Source: Paenibacillus sambharensis (GTDB lineage: Bacteria > Bacillota > Bacilli > Paenibacillales > Paenibacillaceae). From it: DNA of 64,000 bases. The notes beneath the pieces were generated by a model. That model was not told the DNA's origin, made no database searches, and worked only from the letters and a program-made list of their open reading frames with translations. Made by a program: the position numbers and the translations under genes. Each line of letters opens with the position of its first letter. Positions within the stretch are counted from its first letter, which is position 1. Of this stretch, positions 1 through 8,667 are shown piece by piece. The stretch spans positions 1 through 64,000 of the forward strand of contig NZ_QKRB01000053.1 of assembly GCF_003233845.1 (NCBI RefSeq), written 5' to 3'.

Positions 1-3000
1 GCCCTGCGGCCGCGCGCGCATCGCACGCGCGCGCGCCTGCCGCTGCAGGCGCCGAACCTGCTCCGCCAGGTTCGGCCCATCCAGCGGGACGGCTTCGTCC
101 ACGATCAGCTTGAAATCGTCCTCCTGCTGCTGGACGATTCCCTGGACAAGCACCAGCCGTCCCTTCTCGAGAACATCCTTCGCCTTCTTCCATGTATTCG
201 GGAAGACGACCCCTTCAACGCGCAGGATGCGATCCTCCAGCTCGATGAAGCCCATTGCCTGACCTTTGCGGCTGGTGAACGGCTTCACGGATACCACCAT
301 GGCGGCTGTTACAGCCGGTGACTCATCGGCTGCCTCCGTCAGATTGCTGAGCCGCTCCAGGTCCAGCTCCTCCAGCTCCTGCTCCCGCTCATCGAGCGGG
401 TGTCCGGACAGATACAGGCCGAGCAGCTCGCGCTCAAGCTCCAGCTTCTGTCCCTGCGTGAAAGGCTGAACCTCCGGCAGCTCCACATCCCAGTTCTGCA
501 CCTCATCAAAGCCGAACAGCTCAATCTGCAGCTCTTCCCGCTCCTTGCGCCATTTCACTGCCGTTTCGATCGTCTCATCAAGCACAGCGAGCTGCTGGGC
601 CCTGTGTCCTTCAAGCTGTTCACAGGCCCCCGCCTGGATAAGCGATTCCAGTACCCGCTTGTTGACTACCCGCAAATCTACCCTGCGGCACAGATCCAGC
701 ATGCTCTCGAACGGCTTGTCCGCCCTTGCCGAGCGGAGGGCTTCAATGGCCTGCGAGCCGACATTCTTGATCGCAGCGAGGCCGAAGCGGACAGCCCCCT
801 CCACTGGCGTGAAGGAAACGCCGCTTTCATTGACGTCCGGCGGCAGAACCTTGATCCCCATCCGGCGGCATTCATCGACATATTCGGCCGTTTTCCTCTG
901 GTTGCCGGTCACAGAAGCCAGCATGGAGGCCATGAACGGGATCGGATAGTGGGTCTTCAGCCACGCCGTCTGGAAGGCCAACACTCCATAAGCAGCGGCA
1001 TGGGCTCTCGGGAAGCCATAATCCGCGAACCGGACAATCATGTCATAGACCCGGTTGGCCTCCTCCTCTGTGAAGCCCTGCTTGACGCTGCCGCCTACAA
1101 AATGCGCGCGCTCTTCATCCAGAACCTCGCGCTTCTTCTTCGACACGGCGCGGCGCAAGAGATCCGCCTCACCAAGGGTAAAACCAGCCATACCTGAAGC
1201 AATCTGCATAATCTGCTCCTGGTAGACAATAATGCCGTAGGTATCACCCAGTACAGGCTCAAGTGACGGATGGGGATACACCACTTCCTCGCGTCCATGC
1301 TTGGCCGCGATGTAGTTCGGTATGAATTCCATCGGGCCCGGTCGGTACAGGGCCAGCACGGATACGATATCTTCAAAGGAGGATGGCTTCAAATCACGCA
1401 GCACCCGGCGCATCCCGGCAGACTCCAGCTGGAAGATACCCGTTGTCTCTCCGCGTCCAAGCAGCTCATAAGTCGCCGGATCGTTATCCGGCACCGTACG
1501 GAAATCGACGTCCCTATGATACTGCTGCTTCACCCAGGCCAGCGTTCGTTCCAGGATGGACAGGGTGCGCAGACCTAGGAAGTCCATCTTGAGCAGGCCC
1601 ACTGCCTCCAGGTACTCCATTGAGTACTGGGTCAGCGCCACGCCCTCGCCGCCGCTCTGCAGCGGTACATGATGAGTCAGCGGCTCCTTGGATATCACCA
1701 CGCCTGCCGCATGCGTCGAGGCATGCCGGGGCATGCCTTCCACCTTAATGGCGGTGCGGATCAGCTCATCCGTCTTTGGACTCCGTTCGCAGGCTTCGCG
1801 CAGCTCCGGACTGGCCTGTAGAGCCGCTTCCAGCGTCATCCCGAGCTGATGAGGGATCAGCTTAGCCGCCCTGTCCACTTCCCCATAAGGGATGGCCAGC
1901 GCGCGGCCGACGTCACGTACCGCCGCCTTGGCAGCCATCGTACCGAACGTGATGATCTGTGCAACATGCGCTTCGCCATATTTGGCCGCTACATAGGCAA
2001 TCACCTCATCGCGGCGCTCGTCATTAAAGTCGATATCAATATCCGGCATACTGATTCGTTCTGGGTTCAGGAACCGTTCAAAGAGCAGCTTGTATTTAAG
2101 TGGATCGACATCGGTAATGAACAGTGTATAGGCGACAAGACTGCCTGCTGAAGACCCCCGGCCAGGACCTGTCCGGATGCCGCGCTCATGCGCAAACCGG
2201 ATAAAATCCCACACAATCAGAAAATAGTCGCTAAAGCCCATATTCTCAATGACGGACAGCTCATAGTCCAGCCGCTGCTCGGCTTCCTCTCTGAAGCCTT
2301 CATCCGACTCCCAGCCGGGTGCTGCCCCGTAACGAGCCTCCAGCCCGTCACGGCATAGCGCCCGCAGGTAGCCTGCCGAGTCCATCCCCTCCGGTATCGG
2401 GCCGAAGGACGGGAGCAGAGCCCGCCCGAAGGTCAGGTCCAGCTCGCACTTCTCAGCAATCCGTACCGTATTGGTGATAGCCTCGGGCACATGGCGGAAC
2501 AGCCCCGCCATCTCATCTGCGCTCTTCAGGTACAGCTGGTCGGTCATGATCCGCATACGGTCTTCATCCTCTACCGACTTGCCAGTTCCAATGCAGATCA
2601 GCACATCCTGAACCGCTGCGTCTTCCTGTCTGATATAATGCACGTCATTGGTAGCGACCAGCTGAATCCCCGTTTCCTCTGCCAGACGAATAATTCCTTC
2701 CGCGACCTTCTTCTGGTCGAGTATGCCGTGATCCTGCAGCTCAAGGTAGAAGTCATCTCCGAACATGTCCTTATAGCGCAGGGCTGCCCGCTTCGCTTCG
2801 TCGTAACGGTCATGCAGCAGATGCTGTGGAATATCCCCATTCATGCAGGAGCTGAGGCAGACCAGTCCCTCTGAATGAGCGGCAAGTGATTCCAGATCAA
2901 TTCTCGGCTTATAGTGAAAACCCTCCAGATGGGCAATTGACGTCAGCCTCATCAGGTTCTGGTAGCCCTCCCGGTTCTTCGCCAGCAAGATCAAATGATA

Positions 3001-3267
3001 GATCGGATTGTCTTTCCTCGTGCCCTTGTCATGCCGGGAGCCTGTCGTCAGATACACTTCACAGCCGATGATCGGCTTGATATCATGCCGCTTGCAGGCC
3101 ATATAAAAAGGAATGGAGCCATACATGACACCATGATCCGTTAATGCCAGTGCTTTCATGCCAAGCTCGGCCGCTCTGGCCGTCAAGTCCCGGATTCGGG
3201 CGGCGCCATCGAGCAGGCTGTATTCGCAGTGCACGTGGAGATGCACAAAATCATGTTTGGGAATCAT
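1..3267 (-). CDS. dnaE: DNA polymerase III alpha subunit DnaE (3' end cut by window edge)
   Basis: Replicative family C DNA polymerase; in Firmicutes DnaE extends primers before handing over to PolC. The open frame covers 1089 codons and has no stop before position 1, so only the C-terminal tail is missing (the family is usually about 1100-1200 residues). An N-terminal PHP domain starts with HLHVHCEYS. The palm is marked by GPGRGSSAGS and the acidic motif PDIDIDFND. YRPGPMEFIPNYI follows, then an OB-fold-like segment near residues 985-1065. Start is ATG at 3267, preceded by AGAGGTG. It diverges from ytrH, and the dnaE-ytrI-ytrH neighbourhood is also found in Bacillus subtilis. The last visible residues are rich in Arg and Ala and are encoded by an alternating CG tract. 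Confidence 0.95.
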   Translation of the reverse strand, partial: MIPKHDFVHLHVHCEYSLLDGAARIRDLTARAAELGMKALALTDHGVMYGSIPFYMACKRHDIKPIIGCEVYLTTGSRHDKGTRKDNPIYHLILLAKNREGYQNLMRLTSIAHLEGFHYKPRIDLESLAAHSEGLVCLSSCMNGDIPQHLLHDRYDEAKRAALRYKDMFGDDFYLELQDHGILDQKKVAEGIIRLAEETGIQLVATNDVHYIRQEDAAVQDVLICIGTGKSVEDEDRMRIMTDQLYLKSADEMAGLFRHVPEAITNTVRIAEKCELDLTFGRALLPSFGPIPEGMDSAGYLRALCRDGLEARYGAAPGWESDEGFREEAEQRLDYELSVIENMGFSDYFLIVWDFIRFAHERGIRTGPGRGSSAGSLVAYTLFITDVDPLKYKLLFERFLNPERISMPDIDIDFNDERRDEVIAYVAAKYGEAHVAQIITFGTMAAKAAVRDVGRALAIPYGEVDRAAKLIPHQLGMTLEAALQASPELREACERSPKTDELIRTAIKVEGMPRHASTHAAGVVISKEPLTHHVPLQSGGEGVALTQYSMEYLEAVGLLKMDFLGLRTLSILERTLAWVKQQYHRDVDFRTVPDNDPATYELLGRGETTGIFQLESAGMRRVLRDLKPSSFEDIVSVLALYRPGPMEFIPNYIAAKHGREEVVYPHPSLEPVLGDTYGIIVYQEQIMQIASGMAGFTLGEADLLRRAVSKKKREVLDEERAHFVGGSVKQGFTEEEANRVYDMIVRFADYGFPRAHAAAYGVLAFQTAWLKTHYPIPFMASMLASVTGNQRKTAEYVDECRRMGIKVLPPDVNESGVSFTPVEGAVRFGLAAIKNVGSQAIEALRSARADKPFESMLDLCRRVDLRVVNKRVLESLIQAGACEQLEGHRAQQLAVLDETIETAVKWRKEREELQIELFGFDEVQNWDVELPEVQPFTQGQKLELERELLGLYLSGHPLDEREQELEELDLERLSNLTEAADESPAVTAAMVVSVKPFTSRKGQAMGFIELEDRILRVEGVVFPNTWKKAKDVLEKGRLVLVQGIVQQQEDDFKLIVDEAVPLDGPNLAEQVRRLQRQARARAMRARPQG

Positions 3268-3403
3268 CGCCGCACCTCTCTTCTTCAATCCGCAGCTTTT
3301 CCAATTATTTTATCATAATCCCTCCCGCAAAGCCCATAGAATGATAGCAGCAGGGCATGTACACAAACCGGGGAACCGCAAACCGCGGCTGCCGGAGAGA
3401 AGG

Positions 3404-3751
3404 ATGGGAAATGAGGTGCAAAAATTGAATCTTGTGCTCGCCAAAGCAGCAATGGATTTCTGTATCGCCTTCGGCGTTATTATTGGCGGCTCCCTGATGG
3501 CAGCCGTCGGGTCAGTGCTTGTATCCGGGTCAGCCGCGACGGCCATGTACGACACAGCCATGAGACTGAAGATTTGGGCAATCGTTGTGGCCATCGGCGG
3601 CACGATTGACCCCGTCCGGGTAATCGAATATAACATGCAGGAGGGACACCTGTCTCCCGTTGCGCAGCAGATTATGTTTATCGGCTTCGCTTTTCTTGGC
3701 GCCCATATGGGAACCGAGCTGATCCGCTGGATATGCAGGGAGTCGCTGTAG
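3404..3751 (+). CDS. ytrH: Sporulation membrane protein YtrH
   Basis: Small integral membrane protein of about 115 residues. In B. subtilis YtrH is made in the mother cell under SigE and contributes to sporulation. Hydrophobic segments lie near residues 18-40 (FGVIIGGSLMAAVGSVLV), 52-66 and 88-105, with the family-like GGTIDPVRVIEYNMQEGHLSP between them. The frame stays open upstream to 3158, but the ATG at 3404 follows GGAGAGAAGG and gives the expected family length. Three bases separate it from ytrI, so the two are probably co-transcribed. Identification rests on the sequence pattern and on synteny with dnaE and ytrI. Confidence 0.85.
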   Translation: MGNEVQKLNLVLAKAAMDFCIAFGVIIGGSLMAAVGSVLVSGSAATAMYDTAMRLKIWAIVVAIGGTIDPVRVIEYNMQEGHLSPVAQQIMFIGFAFLGAHMGTELIRWICRESL

Positions 3752-3754
3752 CTT

Positions 3755-4261
3755 ATGAGAGTCCCGCCCTTTGCACGCTTCCGGCGCTTCAGCTCTTCCG
3801 CAGGTCTCTTTATACTGGGCATGATCGTGGGCGCTGCAGTCTATAACGGAATACTTGTAGCCAAGTTTGAAGCACTCGTGACGCAGAACGGCGACCTGGA
3901 AGTAAAGCTCGAGCAGTATGAGCAGGAGATCCGCAAGCTGAACCGCTACAAAAACCAGAACAGCGTTATCAAGACCGTCCACACTCATGTTGAAAGAAGA
4001 AGGACGGAGAAGACCGAGCAGGGCTCCCTTGATGCGGCGACTGAAGCAGCACTGCGGAAAATCATTAAGGAAGATCTGTCCGTATTTGAAGGCCGCAGCA
4101 TCTATGAGATTGATTCGGATGCCCGGTTTGCAAGGCTGCTGCTGGACCGGAAGGTTTACACCGTTCTAGGGAACGATTACACGGTTGAGATCAAGACAGC
4201 CCTTGTCGTCGACAACACGCTTACCGTCTGGGTAACGGCCGAACCTCGGGCGCCAGAGTAA
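3755..4261 (+). CDS. ytrI: Sporulation membrane protein YtrI
   Basis: A 168-residue protein with one N-terminal membrane helix (about residues 14-35). A heptad-rich stretch suggesting a coiled coil follows (about 38-65), and then a soluble, basic and acidic C-terminal region. YtrI in B. subtilis is a SigE-dependent sporulation protein encoded beside ytrH. The ATG lies 3 bases after the ytrH stop, with GGGAG 12 bases upstream, which fits translational coupling. The biochemical role is unknown. The name is assigned from topology, length and position next to ytrH and dnaE. Confidence 0.8.
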   Translation: MRVPPFARFRRFSSSAGLFILGMIVGAAVYNGILVAKFEALVTQNGDLEVKLEQYEQEIRKLNRYKNQNSVIKTVHTHVERRRTEKTEQGSLDAATEAALRKIIKEDLSVFEGRSIYEIDSDARFARLLLDRKVYTVLGNDYTVEIKTALVVDNTLTVWVTAEPRAPE

Positions 4262-4382
4262 GAAGCAGCAGGACAAAAGCAGCAGGACCAACCTGACGTC
4301 ACGATCCGCCCCTGCTGGAGCCGGTCCCCTGTTTCTGTTACAATGGGAGCCATACAGGGACCGAAGGAGCGCTTGAATTAAC

Positions 4383-4667
4383 ATGGAAATTATCCAATGG
4401 ATTGTAATTGCCGGCATTATTCTGGCACTGATTCTGTCCGTTTACAACAGCTGGAAGGCCCGCAGGAGCAGCGAGCACAAGGTAAGGGCATTGTACGCCG
4501 CCAAGATGAATATCTATATGGGCATCATGCTGATTCTCATGGCGGTCATCCAGATTCTCATGTTTACGGGCGACACCGTGCGGGTCGTAATCGGCTCAGT
4601 CTTTCTGCTGCTTGGCTTGTTCAACCTGTTTGCCGGTATCCGCAACCACAGCATATTCAGCAAATAA
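4383..4667 (+). CDS. ytpI: YtpI-like small membrane protein
   Basis: A 94-residue protein with three predicted membrane helices (about residues 5-22, 43-62 and 66-84) and a basic loop RRSSEHKVRALYAAK. Length and topology match YtpI, which sits beside ytoI in B. subtilis; the same convergent arrangement with a ytoI-like gene is seen here. No function is established. The Shine-Dalgarno GAAGGAG is further from the ATG than usual (about 14 bases), and no better start is visible. The stop codon lies inside the left arm of a bidirectional terminator. Confidence 0.7.
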   Translation: MEIIQWIVIAGIILALILSVYNSWKARRSSEHKVRALYAAKMNIYMGIMLILMAVIQILMFTGDTVRVVIGSVFLLLGLFNLFAGIRNHSIFSK

Positions 4668-4691
4668 ACCATCCGCCCGGATGGTTTATTT
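4662..4691. terminator. Bidirectional terminator between ytpI and ytoI
   Basis: A 13-bp perfect stem (4662-4674 with 4679-4691) closes a 4-base loop. Its arms are A-rich and T-rich, so it can act on both strands. It separates the convergent ytpI and ytoI genes and overlaps the ytpI stop codon. Confidence 0.85.
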
Positions 4692-4712
4692 GTTTGTCCT
4701 GCAGCCTGAATG

Positions 4713-6059
4713 TCAGGATGTTTCAATCATCTGGGCGGAGAGCATTCCCTTAATGACAATGCCGTGCTCATCGTGGAGCTCCATCTCCACCTTGGCTGAT
4801 TTCCGGCTGAGCTCCAGCACGCTAGGTTTAATTGTAACCTCAGAATCAATCTGAACCGGTCGGACATAATAAGAAGTCATGCTCTCCACCACATGGTCGC
4901 GCCTGCCCAGCTCGCGGATCAGCGACCGGGAAGCCTGCGTCAGCAGCGTTGCCAGCACACCTTCCGAAGCAGTTCCCAGCGGCCCGGACATCTGCGGAGT
5001 GATTCTGCCCTTGTAGATGGCAAGGGTATCCTCATTCTCCCTCACTTCCTGAAAGCCGCTCCAGATCAAGTCGTCAAACGTTTCACCCGTCTGCTTCTGC
5101 TTGCCGGCAAACTGCAGCGCTCGCGTTACCTCTGCACGGGAAACGACGGCAAGCAGCTTGCGGTGCTTATCCACAATCGGCAGCAGATCAATTCCTTCAT
5201 TCATCATCCGATGTGCTGCCGACACGACGGGGATGGTCGGATGTGCGGTGATCGGGCTGCGTGTCATCAGCCGGTCCACCGTCTGTCCAGGCTCCGAGCC
5301 TGCTACATCCTTGGCCGTAATCATGCCGATAACCCTGTTCCATTCATCCACTACGGGATACCGGGTATGCCCGGTTTTCTGCAGCATTTGCTGAAAATCA
5401 GACACCGTCTGTCCGAGCCGGAGCACACCGGTAATATTGCCGAAGGTCACGATGTCCTCAATAAGCATGATTTTGCGCTTGATCAGACGGTCATACATCG
5501 CCCGGTTAATCATCGAGGCAACCGTGAAGGTATCATGTCTGGAGGAAATAATCGGAAGCCCCTTCTCATCGGCCAGGCGCTTAATCTCATTGCTCGTATC
5601 AAATCCGCCTGTTATAAGAACGCCTGCCTGCTCATCAAGCGCTTTGCGGTGCGCATTCTCCCGGTTCCCGACGATCAGGAGGCTGCCTGTATCGATGTAA
5701 GTCAGCATATCATCCAGCTCCATCGCGCCGATGACGAATTTATGCAGGGGCTTGCCAAGACCAAGTACACCGCCCAGCACATGCCCCTCCACAATATCGG
5801 CCACATCCCCGAACGTCAGCCGGTCCATCCTTCCCCGCTGCTTCTTATCGATCCTGACCGTGCCGATCCGTTCCTTGGTGCTGACATAGCCAATATTTTC
5901 GGCCTCTTTAACGGCGCGGTATGCTGTGCCTTCGCTCACATTCAGCGCTTTGGCAATGCTCCTGACGGAAATTCGGGTGCCAATATCCAGGTCCTTAATA
6001 TGATTGAGTATCATTTCATGCTTCGTAAGCGCGTCCCCGCGCGGATCTAGTGGCGACAA
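4713..6059 (-). CDS. ytoI: YtoI-like DRTGG/CBS/hotdog domain regulator
   Basis: A 448-residue multidomain protein. Residues 1-65 form a winged-helix segment (ISVRSIAKALNVSEGTAY), 72-185 a DRTGG-type domain, and 190-310 a pair of CBS domains. Residues 320-445 form a hotdog fold (ASEGVLATLLTQASRSL and YYVRPVQIDSEVTI). This order matches B. subtilis YtoI. CBS pairs usually bind adenosine nucleotides and hotdog folds often bind acyl-CoA, so a ligand-responsive regulator is plausible, but the target is unknown. The start is a TTG at 6059 preceded by AGGAGGGG. It is convergent with ytpI and divergent from the sensor kinase at 6260. Confidence 0.85.
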   Translation of the reverse strand: MSPLDPRGDALTKHEMILNHIKDLDIGTRISVRSIAKALNVSEGTAYRAVKEAENIGYVSTKERIGTVRIDKKQRGRMDRLTFGDVADIVEGHVLGGVLGLGKPLHKFVIGAMELDDMLTYIDTGSLLIVGNRENAHRKALDEQAGVLITGGFDTSNEIKRLADEKGLPIISSRHDTFTVASMINRAMYDRLIKRKIMLIEDIVTFGNITGVLRLGQTVSDFQQMLQKTGHTRYPVVDEWNRVIGMITAKDVAGSEPGQTVDRLMTRSPITAHPTIPVVSAAHRMMNEGIDLLPIVDKHRKLLAVVSRAEVTRALQFAGKQKQTGETFDDLIWSGFQEVRENEDTLAIYKGRITPQMSGPLGTASEGVLATLLTQASRSLIRELGRRDHVVESMTSYYVRPVQIDSEVTIKPSVLELSRKSAKVEMELHDEHGIVIKGMLSAQMIETS

Positions 6060-6259
6060 CCGTCAACCCCTCCTGTAGCTTTCACTTGCATTTTTGCTCT
6101 TACAAAAAATCATTTTCAATTCTGCAAAAAGAAAGTAAAGTATTATATAGCCGGGCCTGACATTCGACATTATTAGACTTTTCTGGAAATTGATTCTCCG
6201 GTCCTGCGAATGCTTAAGGATGTAGAAAAGCATCCCACGGGCAGAAGGAGTGCAGTGCA

Positions 6260-7144
6260 ATGAAGAAACAAGCCCGCAAACATACACCTGCTATCTATAT
6301 ACTACTACTTCTCGCTATACAATTAAAAATGCTCATCCTCTTTATTCTAACCCGTTACAGCTCAAACGGCGAATCACTACCGAAGATAGCATTTGGCATC
6401 GGACTGGCAGTTATCGTTGCTGCTGCGTTCCTAACCTTGAAAGTAATGGTGCGTACCCGCAACGAAGCAGCCGAAGCAACTGAGAGGGCGTTCGTGAATG
6501 ATCTAATGCAGGTGTTTAGCAGCATTCGGGGCCAGCGGCATGATTTTATCGGCCATGTGCAGCATATGTATACCCTCTTGAAGAATAATGATCTGCAGGA
6601 GCTCCAGCGTTACATGGAATGGACGGCACAAGAAATCCGGCTCGTAAATCCCGATGAACACGCTGCACCTGCCTCGGCGCTGGAGACCTTCCTGCATGCA
6701 CAGATAGCAACGGCAGTGGACCACAAGATTCATTATGAATATCGGATCGTTCCTGAAGTCGAAGCTATATTTCCGGGTAAAAACAGTGATCTGGTGCGGA
6801 TTATCGGCAACCTTCTGAATAACGCCTTCGACGAGGTCGTTAAGCTTCCTGCTGTACAGCGGTTTGTACGCGTATATGTCGATGTGGATAAGCATGCGGG
6901 GAGCAGAGCGGATGAACTGCTGATTACGGTCACCAACACCTCACGGCCTTTATCGGAGGAGGATAAGCAGCAGATGTTCACTCCAGGCTTCAGCACCAAG
7001 GCAGACAGCCATTCGGGTCTTGGCCTTCCGATTGTTCTGAAGCTTGTCCACCAGTACGGCGGACGATTGGAAGTATGCCAGCAGCCTGAACAGCGAATTT
7101 CGTTTGTCATCCGGCTTCCATCTGAAGCAGGGGCAGCAGGCTGA
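6260..7144 (+). CDS. Membrane sensor histidine kinase, Spo0B/GHKL type
   Basis: A 294-residue protein with two N-terminal membrane helices (about residues 12-32 and 45-65). The helical hairpin holds the likely phosphorylated His in GQRHDFIGHVQ (near residue 94). The GHKL ATPase domain has an N box GNLLNNAFDE and a glycine box HSGLGLPIV. The H-box form RHDF is that of the Spo0B_a/AgrC/CitA group of kinases. No response regulator lies beside it. A paralogue follows 20 bases downstream, so the two are probably one operon. The start ATG has GAAGGAG at good spacing. The ligand is unknown, and the very short external part argues against a large sensor domain. Confidence 0.8.
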   Translation: MKKQARKHTPAIYILLLLAIQLKMLILFILTRYSSNGESLPKIAFGIGLAVIVAAAFLTLKVMVRTRNEAAEATERAFVNDLMQVFSSIRGQRHDFIGHVQHMYTLLKNNDLQELQRYMEWTAQEIRLVNPDEHAAPASALETFLHAQIATAVDHKIHYEYRIVPEVEAIFPGKNSDLVRIIGNLLNNAFDEVVKLPAVQRFVRVYVDVDKHAGSRADELLITVTNTSRPLSEEDKQQMFTPGFSTKADSHSGLGLPIVLKLVHQYGGRLEVCQQPEQRISFVIRLPSEAGAAG

Positions 7145-7164
7145 TAGGAAGAGGAGGGATTAGG

Positions 7165-8478
7165 ATGGAACCATTCAAGCATGCCATTGAAGTAGCACTC
7201 CTCCTGTCGGTACCGCAAGCGTTCAGCTCCATATGCTTCGTACTGGTGTTCTTCGGTTTGCTGCCCGACAGGCTGGTCGCGCGCTGCCTGGGTTTTTCCA
7301 TCGCACTCGCATTCAGTCTCAACTTCAGCTTCATGAATTTGGAAACACCGGTGCACATGCTTTTCTCTACCACGCTGACCACCCTGATGCTCTATTTGTT
7401 CTTCAGGCGGTACAGCTGGCGCATCATCGCTTTGCTTGCTGCCGGTATCTTGTGCTCAACCATTTTATCGGAGTTTGCAAGCCTGCTTCTGACCAGACCG
7501 CTTATTCCTTACGAACTGCTGGTCACAGGGCCCTTCTACTATAAATTCATTATGTGGCCCTTCTTCGGATTATTTGTCTTAATTGCCTGGCTGATGCACC
7601 GGTACAGCTTCTTTCCGGGGAAACGGACAGCGCTGCTTATAGCAGAGGCACGGGATGGGTATCTGCTCCTGTTTATTATGCTGATAACCGCGCAGCTGAT
7701 CGTGCTGATCATTTTTTACGTTACGACCATCATGTTCGGACAGCAAGGCTACCGGGACATCCTCTTCATAGCCGGCATTCTGTCTATTGTCGCAGTTACT
7801 GGCATATCCGTGAAGCTGCTGCTGCTCAGCCGTAAACAAGCCGTGGACCGGGCTCGTACAGTTTATGTAGGAGATCTTCTGCAGCTGTTTACGGCCTACC
7901 GCAGCCAGCGCCATGATTTTGTCAACCATGTTCAAACGATGCATGCCATGCTGAAGCTGAACAAGAGAAAGCAGCTTGAAGCCTATATGGAAGAAGTGGT
8001 CGAGGATATTCAGGCACTGAGCGAACAAAGAGATGCCATGACTATACCGGCGTTAGCGGCATTAATTCAGGCCAAAACTGCACTCGCTGCCGAACACCGG
8101 ATTTCCATGCAGGTAAAGATTGATAAACTCCCGCAGCAGAAAACGGATATTCGTATGCTGGATATGATCGAAATCACCAGCCAGCTGATTGATTTGATCT
8201 TGGATGAAACGATGAACCTGCCCTACAATCTGCGACAGCTGGAACTGGCTGTATTTGAACAAACCGACCAGCTCCAGATCCGAATGACTAAGCCGGTTGA
8301 TCCGTATGCGGCTCATGCCTCCAAAGCGCCGGGCTTACCGCCTGCTGCCAAACGATTGGCCAAACAAATCAAGCGATGCCACGGTGAGTTATCCATTATC
8401 CAGGACACCCGTGACGAGGTCAGCTATCATTTGAAATTTCCTCTAAACATCTCAGGACTATCTGCCCATCTCCAATGA
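7165..8478 (+). CDS. Polytopic membrane protein with degenerate Spo0B/GHKL kinase domain
   Basis: A 437-residue paralogue of the upstream kinase. About six or seven hydrophobic segments fill residues 1-220. Then comes YRSQRHDFVNHVQTMHAML (His near residue 249), which matches the upstream H box. The ATPase half looks broken: at the N-box position it reads EITSQLIDLILDE, without the essential Asn. The glycine-rich lid GLGL is replaced by a Pro- and Ala-rich segment APGLPPAAKRLA. It may act as a pseudokinase or dimer partner of the upstream protein. The start has GAGGAGGG eight bases before the ATG. Two hairpins follow the stop. Confidence 0.7.
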   Translation: MEPFKHAIEVALLLSVPQAFSSICFVLVFFGLLPDRLVARCLGFSIALAFSLNFSFMNLETPVHMLFSTTLTTLMLYLFFRRYSWRIIALLAAGILCSTILSEFASLLLTRPLIPYELLVTGPFYYKFIMWPFFGLFVLIAWLMHRYSFFPGKRTALLIAEARDGYLLLFIMLITAQLIVLIIFYVTTIMFGQQGYRDILFIAGILSIVAVTGISVKLLLLSRKQAVDRARTVYVGDLLQLFTAYRSQRHDFVNHVQTMHAMLKLNKRKQLEAYMEEVVEDIQALSEQRDAMTIPALAALIQAKTALAAEHRISMQVKIDKLPQQKTDIRMLDMIEITSQLIDLILDETMNLPYNLRQLELAVFEQTDQLQIRMTKPVDPYAAHASKAPGLPPAAKRLAKQIKRCHGELSIIQDTRDEVSYHLKFPLNISGLSAHLQ

Positions 8479-8487
8479 ACGAACCGT

Positions 8488-8574
8488 AAACCGTCCATCC
8501 CTCGACCGGAATGCCGACGGTTTCTGTTTGTTCATCCGGCAAAATAGGAAGCCGCTCGGCTTCTCTTTATTTTA
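8488..8574 (+). terminator. Tandem terminators after the kinase pair
   Basis: First hairpin: AAACCGTC (8488-8494 region) pairs with GACGGTTT (8516-8523) and is followed by CTGTTTG. Second hairpin: GAAGCCG (8548-8554) pairs with CGGCTTC (8557-8563) and is followed by TCTTTATTTT. Both read in the plus direction and end the two-gene operon. Confidence 0.75.
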
Positions 8575-8592
8575 GGGTGCCGAGGGCTGGGC

Positions 8593-8648
8593 ATCTTGGC
8601 ATCTTGGTATCTTGGTATCTTGGTATCTTGGTATCTTGGTATCTGGGC
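8593..8648. repeat. 8-bp tandem repeat, about seven copies
   Basis: Unit ATCTTGGT. One variant copy (ATCTTGGC, 8593-8600), five exact copies (8601-8640) and one decayed copy (ATCTGGGC, 8641-8648). It lies in non-coding DNA at the left edge of the transposase island. A perfect short tandem run of this kind is prone to slippage. Confidence 0.95.
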
Positions 8649-8667
8649 TTCTGGACTTCTGGGCGTT

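Noticed and set aside
4893-6050. Long open frame on the plus strand
   Set aside because: It lies antisense to ytoI, whose domains are clear, and its translation shows no recognisable pattern. It is a shadow frame.
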